Positions 59,509 to 64,000 of a DNA stretch of 64,000 bases are shown here, piece after piece (position 1 is the first letter of the stretch; the number at the start of each line of letters is the position of its first letter). The stretch covers positions 1,922,001-1,986,000 of the forward strand of contig JADKGN010000004.1 of NCBI GenBank assembly GCA_016722705.1, in the 5' to 3' direction. The notes beneath the pieces are model-generated. The model was not told where the DNA came from. It ran no database searches and saw nothing but the letters and a program-made list of their open reading frames with translations. The translations under genes and the position numbers were made by a program. The stretch is from Candidatus Dechloromonas phosphoritropha. Lineage in GTDB: Bacteria > Pseudomonadota > Gammaproteobacteria > Burkholderiales > Rhodocyclaceae.

Positions 59509-62079
59509 TCAGCGTTCGCCCGGCACGGGTCGGTAGTCGTAACCGATCCGGTAGAAGTAGTCAGCGATGCGCCGACCGTCACCGCCAGGTCCGGTGTTTG
59601 CCAGTCGTAGCGCATGAATCGTCGCATCAAGTTCGCCGAAGTACGGCTCGAGCAGATCGGTCGCCAGCGTTTGCTGGTTGCGCGCCACCATGATTAGCGT
59701 ACGACCCCGGAACTGGCCGGGCGGATCCCAGTAGTTGAACATCAGGGAATTCCCGGTGAATGCCTCAATCGCTGTCGCTTTCAGCGGCACCTGCCTCGGC
59801 AAGGCGAACGGTCGGGCACCGTAAAAGGCGATCTGGCTCGCGGTGTTGTACTTGTCCATCCCGACGATTACCGGCGTGGCACCGGTTTCCTGCGCAATTC
59901 GGTCATGCACCCTCTGAAGTTCCCGGGTGGCCACCGGCCAGCCGATCGCTTTGGCGAACGACGGTGAATAGGGAACTTTAGGAATTCCCAGGACCAGGTG
60001 GTAATTGACAAATGCATAGATGACCAGCAACGCGCCGATGACCTTGCCCGCCGTCAGACGCATTGCGGTACCGAGTCCATGCCAGCGCAGCGCGCTGGCA
60101 TGGACGATCGTCCAGCCAAGCAGCGGCAGGGTGGCGAGCCAGATCGGGCCGGTCCAGTTGAGGCGCGGAACATGCTTGAGCGCGCTCCAGGCGAAGACCG
60201 CGAGCGGGACAAAGACGAAACAGGCCACGAACAGCCGGTTGCGTGCCTCGGCGTGCGCGGGCTCGGGAAAGCGCGTGGCGTCCCGCGTCCACCGTCGGGA
60301 GAAGAGCAGCGGCAGAACCATGAGCGGCAGCGGGGTGGCGACAAGGATCATGTTCATCAGCATGTAGTGCAGGCTGAACTGTTGTTCCTCGCCGAAGCGC
60401 TCGCCCCCCTGGAAGCGGAACGACGCCCAGTCATTGGCGAAGTTCCAGTAGATTACGGGCGCGAACAGGGCGGCGGCAATCAGCACCGCGAAGTAGGGCT
60501 GCGGGCGCAGGAACCAGGCGCGCGAGCGTCGGTCCACGAGGCAGAAAGCCAGGGCGGCCGGACCCAGCAAGGCGATCGTGTATTTGGAAAGCAGGCCCAG
60601 CCCCAGCGCAATACCGACGCCGTACCAGGCCCGGCGCTCGTCCCCGACCAGTGCGCGGTGCAGGAAATAAAGGCCGGCACCCCATGCCGCCGCCAGCGGC
60701 GCATCCGGCGAAATCATAAATCCCGCGATGAAGAAGCCGTAGGGGATCAGGACCGCGAACGCGGCCGCCACCAGGGCGGCCGGCCGGTCAACGAGGCGCA
60801 GGGCCAAGCGGTAGACAAAGACCATCATCACCGCCGTGCAGGCGAGCGAGGCGAGGCGGATGCTGGCCTCGCCGTGCCCGAAAAGTGCTTCGACGAGCGC
60901 GATCAGCCAGGCCACCATGGGTGGGTGGTCGAGGTAGCCGAAGTCGAGCCGCATCGAGTAGTTCCAGTAATAGGCTTCTTCGGGGGTCAGCGGAAACACC
61001 TTGAGATAGAGCAGGTGCAGCAACAAAACGCTGACCACGATGCCCGTCGCCGCCATGCTCCAGCGCCGTGCCATGGAGACCGACGGTTGTGGCGCGGACC
61101 GTGGGGCGAACGCGTTACCAACCGCGCCGGCACTCCAGGCGATACCGACGCCGACCATCGCGGCCATCCATGGCGGCAACCCGTAAGCCAGTGCGGTGGC
61201 GATCGCGCCACCGCGCAGGCACAGCGCAAGCGCGGCGGCGACCAGTTGCCAGCCCCCCGCCGGGCGCGAGCCTGCCGGCCACAGAACGCGTGCCCCCAGA
61301 AAAGCAGCAGCACCCATGACGAATCCGGCGAGGTTCGATGCCCCAGGCAACCATCCCCAGGTGAGGAGCGCCAAGGTGACAACCAGGTCAACCGTGATTC
61401 CGACGGTGGCGGCAAACCGGGCCTTCCCGCCCATGGGCGCCGCCCCCTCCGGTGCGAACATGCCCCGGCGCAGCCTGGCCAGAATCTCGCGCAGCGTGGG
61501 TAATTCTGGCGGTAGGCAAGCATTCGGGCCGGGCCGTGCTGAAACGTCGACGATGCGCATCTCGGGTCCGCCAAGCAGCAGCGAGTGAAGAGGCGCCGCG
61601 GATGCACGGTCCGGCGGCGCAAGTCGAAGGAGTTGATCGCGGCGCAGCGCGTACCATCGCGACCACGGATCGCGTGTTTGCGCGACTGGCCAGAGAATCA
61701 GTCTTGCGAGCAACGCCTTGAACCGGGTTGCGAGCGTTGTCAGCGCCGCGCCAGACTGTTTCTCGTCGCGCACGACGATGGCGAGGTCGTGAAGATCGTC
61801 CGCGAGTGGTGCCACCAGCGCTATCAGCGTCTCCGGCGCGAGGCCCGACGCCGGGTCGCAGAAGGCCACGAACTTTCCACGAGCCCTGCTGACAGCGCGA
61901 ACGATGCCTTTTTCTTCATCCGCTGCTGTCGGCCGCGTCTCGGCGACGATCAACTCGGCGGAATGCCCCGCTCCGCGCGCAATCTCGAGCAACTGCTCGC
62001 CGAAGTCCTGGCGCTGGGAAAAGGAGCCTTGCCCGGTGACGATCACCGACAGGTCCGGTTCGGCGATGTCAAGGGTCAC
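59509..62079 (-). CDS. Fused GT2-like / GtrA-like / PMT-type membrane glycosyltransferase
   Basis: 856 aa. Residues ~1-215 resemble a GT2 sugar-phosphate transferase but the acidic motif reads FCDPASGLAPETL, so the usual DxD is not there. Residues ~225-345 hold four hydrophobic segments like GtrA. From ~350 on it is a PMT_2/ArnT-like transferase with TPEEAYYWNYSMRLDFGYLDHPPM. The three parts correspond to the two separate proteins at 49.9-52.6 kb. It probably transfers a sugar from a polyprenyl carrier in the periplasm. 252 bp separate it from ribB, 370 bp from the next gene. Confidence 0.82.
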   Translation of the reverse strand: MTLDIAEPDLSVIVTGQGSFSQRQDFGEQLLEIARGAGHSAELIVAETRPTAADEEKGIVRAVSRARGKFVAFCDPASGLAPETLIALVAPLADDLHDLAIVVRDEKQSGAALTTLATRFKALLARLILWPVAQTRDPWSRWYALRRDQLLRLAPPDRASAAPLHSLLLGGPEMRIVDVSARPGPNACLPPELPTLREILARLRRGMFAPEGAAPMGGKARFAATVGITVDLVVTLALLTWGWLPGASNLAGFVMGAAAFLGARVLWPAGSRPAGGWQLVAAALALCLRGGAIATALAYGLPPWMAAMVGVGIAWSAGAVGNAFAPRSAPQPSVSMARRWSMAATGIVVSVLLLHLLYLKVFPLTPEEAYYWNYSMRLDFGYLDHPPMVAWLIALVEALFGHGEASIRLASLACTAVMMVFVYRLALRLVDRPAALVAAAFAVLIPYGFFIAGFMISPDAPLAAAWGAGLYFLHRALVGDERRAWYGVGIALGLGLLSKYTIALLGPAALAFCLVDRRSRAWFLRPQPYFAVLIAAALFAPVIYWNFANDWASFRFQGGERFGEEQQFSLHYMLMNMILVATPLPLMVLPLLFSRRWTRDATRFPEPAHAEARNRLFVACFVFVPLAVFAWSALKHVPRLNWTGPIWLATLPLLGWTIVHASALRWHGLGTAMRLTAGKVIGALLVIYAFVNYHLVLGIPKVPYSPSFAKAIGWPVATRELQRVHDRIAQETGATPVIVGMDKYNTASQIAFYGARPFALPRQVPLKATAIEAFTGNSLMFNYWDPPGQFRGRTLIMVARNQQTLATDLLEPYFGELDATIHALRLANTGPGGDGRRIADYFYRIGYDYRPVPGER

Positions 62080-62449
62080 GAAGGATTCCGGTGAATGAAG
62101 AAGTCAGCAAGATGTTCCCCGTCGCATCACACCCCGGTAATAGGCCGTTGGACTCGGGGGGCCGGAAACCGTCGCGGATGTTGCGGCAACTCCCGATGTC
62201 CAGGCTTGCCGTACGGAGCGTCATCCAGGTCTGGTCGGAAAGTCGGGCGCCTTGGTTGGGGAATCGTCCGGGTCAAGGAAACGGGATAGGCGTTGCAATG
62301 CCACCCGACGAAGTATCACGTGCCTGAAAGACGCTGTCAATTTGGTATTCCGGAGCCAAAATCACCTTGGCCGGCATTGACCGCAGTTGATCGCAGAAAA
62401 TATACTGCGCGACTTGCCCTGCGACGGGCCTTCTTTTTTGTGAGCTGCC
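62080..62449. other. 370-bp divergent intergenic region
   Basis: Between the fused glycosyltransferase and the barrel-protein gene. Apart from the plus-strand promoter and a short leader hairpin near its right end, I see no gene, RNA or repeat. Confidence 0.5.
62377..62406 (+). promoter_or_regulatory. Probable sigma70 promoter of the outer-membrane barrel gene
   Basis: -35 TTGACC (62377-62382), 18-bp spacer, -10 TATACT (62401-62406), about 44 bp before the ATG. Both hexamers match consensus in five of six positions. The leader then holds a short GCCC/GGGC hairpin followed by CTTCTTTTTT. Confidence 0.65.
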
Positions 62450-63100
62450 ATGTCTTCCCTCTCTAGTTGTACCTTGGGCGCATGGGCGCTCCCTTCCCTG
62501 TCCGCCATCGTCTTCCGGGTTTCGCCCGCGTCGGCGTGCCGCGTGCCGGCGCTTCTGCTCGCCGCGGCGTGTTTTTTGGGTGCCGCACCGGCGATGGCGC
62601 AGTCCGCCGGCACTGCCACGGGATCCGAGGGAACGCCGGAGGTGACGAATTCGGTGTGGGACGCCCCCGAGCCCTGGCGCACCGATCGCTTCTACTTCCA
62701 GACCAGCCTGGCGACAGTGCATTGGAATCCGTCGGACAAACACAACAACAATCAGAAACTGGTCTACGGTGAATGGCGTCTGCAGGAGCGCTGGCTCGGT
62801 GGGCAGGTGCTGGTCGGCGCAGCGGCCTTCTCCAACTCCTTCTACCAGCCGTCGCAGTTCGTCTTCGGGGGGCTGTTGTGGCGGCCGTTCGACTCGGTAC
62901 CGGCAGCCTACGCCAGGGTTGCCGCCGGCGTGTTGCACGGTTACAAAGGCGAATACCAGGACAAGATTCCCTTCAACAGCACCGGTTTTGCACCGGCAGC
63001 CATTGGCTCCGTCGGCTACTGCTTTAATCGCATATGTGGCGAGATGGTGTTGATCGGTACCTCGGGCGTGATGTGGACGCTGGGAGTGACGCTGCCCTGA
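62450..63100 (+). CDS. Predicted outer-membrane beta-barrel protein (PagP-like size, function unknown)
   Basis: 216 aa with an N-terminal extension, a signal peptide (VPALLLAAACFLGAAPAMAQ) and a ~165 aa mature part made of alternating strands: RFYFQTSLATVHWNP, QKLVYGEWRLQERW, AAFSNSFYQPSQFVFGG, GVLHGYKGEYQDKIPFN and MVLIGTSGVMWTLGVTLP with an aromatic/hydrophobic end typical of barrels. Homologues are often labelled 'sn-glycerol-3-phosphate transporter', which the sequence does not support. The true start may be an internal codon nearer the signal peptide. Confidence 0.72.
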   Translation: MSSLSSCTLGAWALPSLSAIVFRVSPASACRVPALLLAAACFLGAAPAMAQSAGTATGSEGTPEVTNSVWDAPEPWRTDRFYFQTSLATVHWNPSDKHNNNQKLVYGEWRLQERWLGGQVLVGAAAFSNSFYQPSQFVFGGLLWRPFDSVPAAYARVAAGVLHGYKGEYQDKIPFNSTGFAPAAIGSVGYCFNRICGEMVLIGTSGVMWTLGVTLP

Positions 63101-63277
63101 CCGCCAGGCGCACCCGCGCGGTGTGAGCACGTTGGTGGTGGCAGTCAACCGGGCGGTGGAACTGGCGCCCACCAACTATTCGCCGAGTGAGGCTTGCTTC
63201 ACGGTGTCAGGAGGCCCGCAGCGGCAGGCTTAGGTGCTCGAGCAAAGTCACCGAGTCTTCGATTCGGGTTAGCATCC

Positions 63278-64000
63278 ATGCCCATGCGGCACGCCCTCCT
63301 CTTTTCCGTTTTCGTCATCGCTTCCTGCGGGCTGGCCTACGAACTGATCGCCGGCGCGCTGTCGTCCTACCTGCTCGGCGACTCGGTGACGCAGTTCTCG
63401 ACGGTGATCGGCACCTACCTGTTCGCCATGGGTGTCGGGTCGTGGCTGTCAAAATACATCACGCGTGACCTGATCGGGCGCTTCATCCAGATCGAGCTGA
63501 TGGTCGGGCTGCTCGGCGGCTTTTCGGCAGTTGGGCTGTTCGTCGTGTTCACGTGGCTGGCAGCGCCGTTCAAGCTGGTGCTCTATCTGATGGTATTCGG
63601 CGTCGGCGTTCTCGTTGGTCTGGAGATACCGCTGGTGATGCGTATCCTGAAGCGCGAGCTGGCGTTCAAGGATCTGGTGTCGCAAGTGCTCACTTTCGAT
63701 TATCTCGGCGCGCTGGCCGTATCCATTCTTTTCCCGCTGGTACTGGCGCCGCAACTCGGCATGGTGCGCACCGGGCTGCTGTTCGGCGTACTCAACGTCG
63801 CGGTCGCGTTGTGGGCCTTGCACCTGTTTCGCGACCAGTTACCGGCCCGGCGTGCGCTGGCCGTGCAAAGCTGGACGGTCTTCGGGCTGCTGGCCGCCGG
63901 CTTTGCCGGTGCTGGCCAGTTGACGACTTTCGCCGAAAGCCATCTTTACGCCGACGAAATCGTCCATGCCGAAACGACGCCTTATCAGCGCATCGTCGTC
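63278..64000 (+). CDS. Membrane-bound spermidine synthase-like protein, N-terminal part (3' end cut by window)
   Basis: 241 codons without a stop, running off the window. Seven hydrophobic segments: LLFSVFVIASCGLAYELIAG, STVIGTYLFAMGVGSWLS, LLGGFSAVGLFVVFTWLA, LMVFGVGVLVGLEIPLVM, LGALAVSILFPLVL and so on. The EI-VHAETTPYQRIVV end is the start of the spermidine synthase Rossmann domain. The family (long SpeE with 7 TM) adds aminopropyl groups to putrescine or a relative; the TM part may be unrelated to catalysis. ATG 63278 is taken; 63284 is equally possible. Confidence 0.85.
   Translation, partial: MPMRHALLFSVFVIASCGLAYELIAGALSSYLLGDSVTQFSTVIGTYLFAMGVGSWLSKYITRDLIGRFIQIELMVGLLGGFSAVGLFVVFTWLAAPFKLVLYLMVFGVGVLVGLEIPLVMRILKRELAFKDLVSQVLTFDYLGALAVSILFPLVLAPQLGMVRTGLLFGVLNVAVALWALHLFRDQLPARRALAVQSWTVFGLLAAGFAGAGQLTTFAESHLYADEIVHAETTPYQRIVV

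Noticed and set aside
1..64000. CRISPR arrays, rRNA or tRNA genes, prophage or integrase attachment sites
   Set aside because: No regularly spaced repeats, no tRNA-like cloverleaf motifs in intergenic regions and no integrase or phage structural genes were seen.

Overview
The window looks like chromosome of a high-GC betaproteobacterium, most probably Rhodocyclales (relatives of Accumulibacter, Dechloromonas or Propionivibrio). This is inferred from gene content and gene order: rubA beside pilGHIJL, yqgE-ruvX-pyrR-pyrB-pyrC', thiD-thiE-hemL, aceE-aceF-lpdA with extra lipoyl domains, and ribB-ribH-nusB-thiL-pgpA. No 16S rRNA, tRNA or CRISPR array is visible. Both window edges cut genes: a sulfatase-like protein at the left and a membrane spermidine synthase homologue at the right.

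Layout. 0-5.3 kb: a beta-1,3-glucan locus with a membrane GH17 protein, a divergent GH17+GT2 synthase of NdvB type, and a convergent sulfatase-fold protein. 5.4-9.2 kb: pyrimidine operon yqgE-ruvX-pyrR-pyrB-pyrC', divergent from a photolyase. 10.6-19.8 kb: rubredoxin and the pilGHIJL chemosensory system for type IV pili. 19.9-22.7 kb: thiD-thiE-hemL. 22.8-26.3 kb: a KdpD-like kinase without its N-terminal input domains, an OmpR-type regulator and a CorA-like transporter carrying an MgtE_N-like region. 26.5-33.9 kb: a long minus-strand run, clcA-ykgJ-uppP-yqiA-rnb-tonB-aroE-mtgA. 34.1-34.4 kb: a compacted thiC remnant with a preserved terminator, then sixA and a thioesterase. 35.6-41.9 kb: the pyruvate dehydrogenase operon with a visible promoter and terminator.

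42.2-49.6 kb is a decaying accessory stretch: a frameshifted wax ester synthase/DGAT with a histone-H1-like tail, a possible ThDP-enzyme trace, a small lipoprotein, an IS5-family element inserted exactly at the stop codon of a serine hydrolase gene, a frameshifted amidase and a GST cut to its N-terminal domain.

49.9-52.6 kb holds a PMT-type glycosyltransferase followed by a polyprenyl-phosphate GT2-GtrA protein. The same three modules recur as one fused protein at 59.5-62.1 kb. 52.7-55.4 kb: a 2,4-dienoyl-CoA reductase and its TetR regulator, then an orphan HicA-like gene. 55.7-59.3 kb: the riboflavin/nusB/thiL/pgpA operon. 62.4 kb to the end: an outer-membrane barrel protein and the truncated spermidine synthase homologue.

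The most interesting points are the KdpDE-like/CorA-MgtE_N operon, the thiC remnant with two apparently clean in-frame deletions and an intact terminator, the split and fused versions of one glycan-transfer machinery, and several paralogues that lack catalytic residues (PyrC', the GTP cyclohydrolase II domain of RibB, the GT2 part of the fusion).
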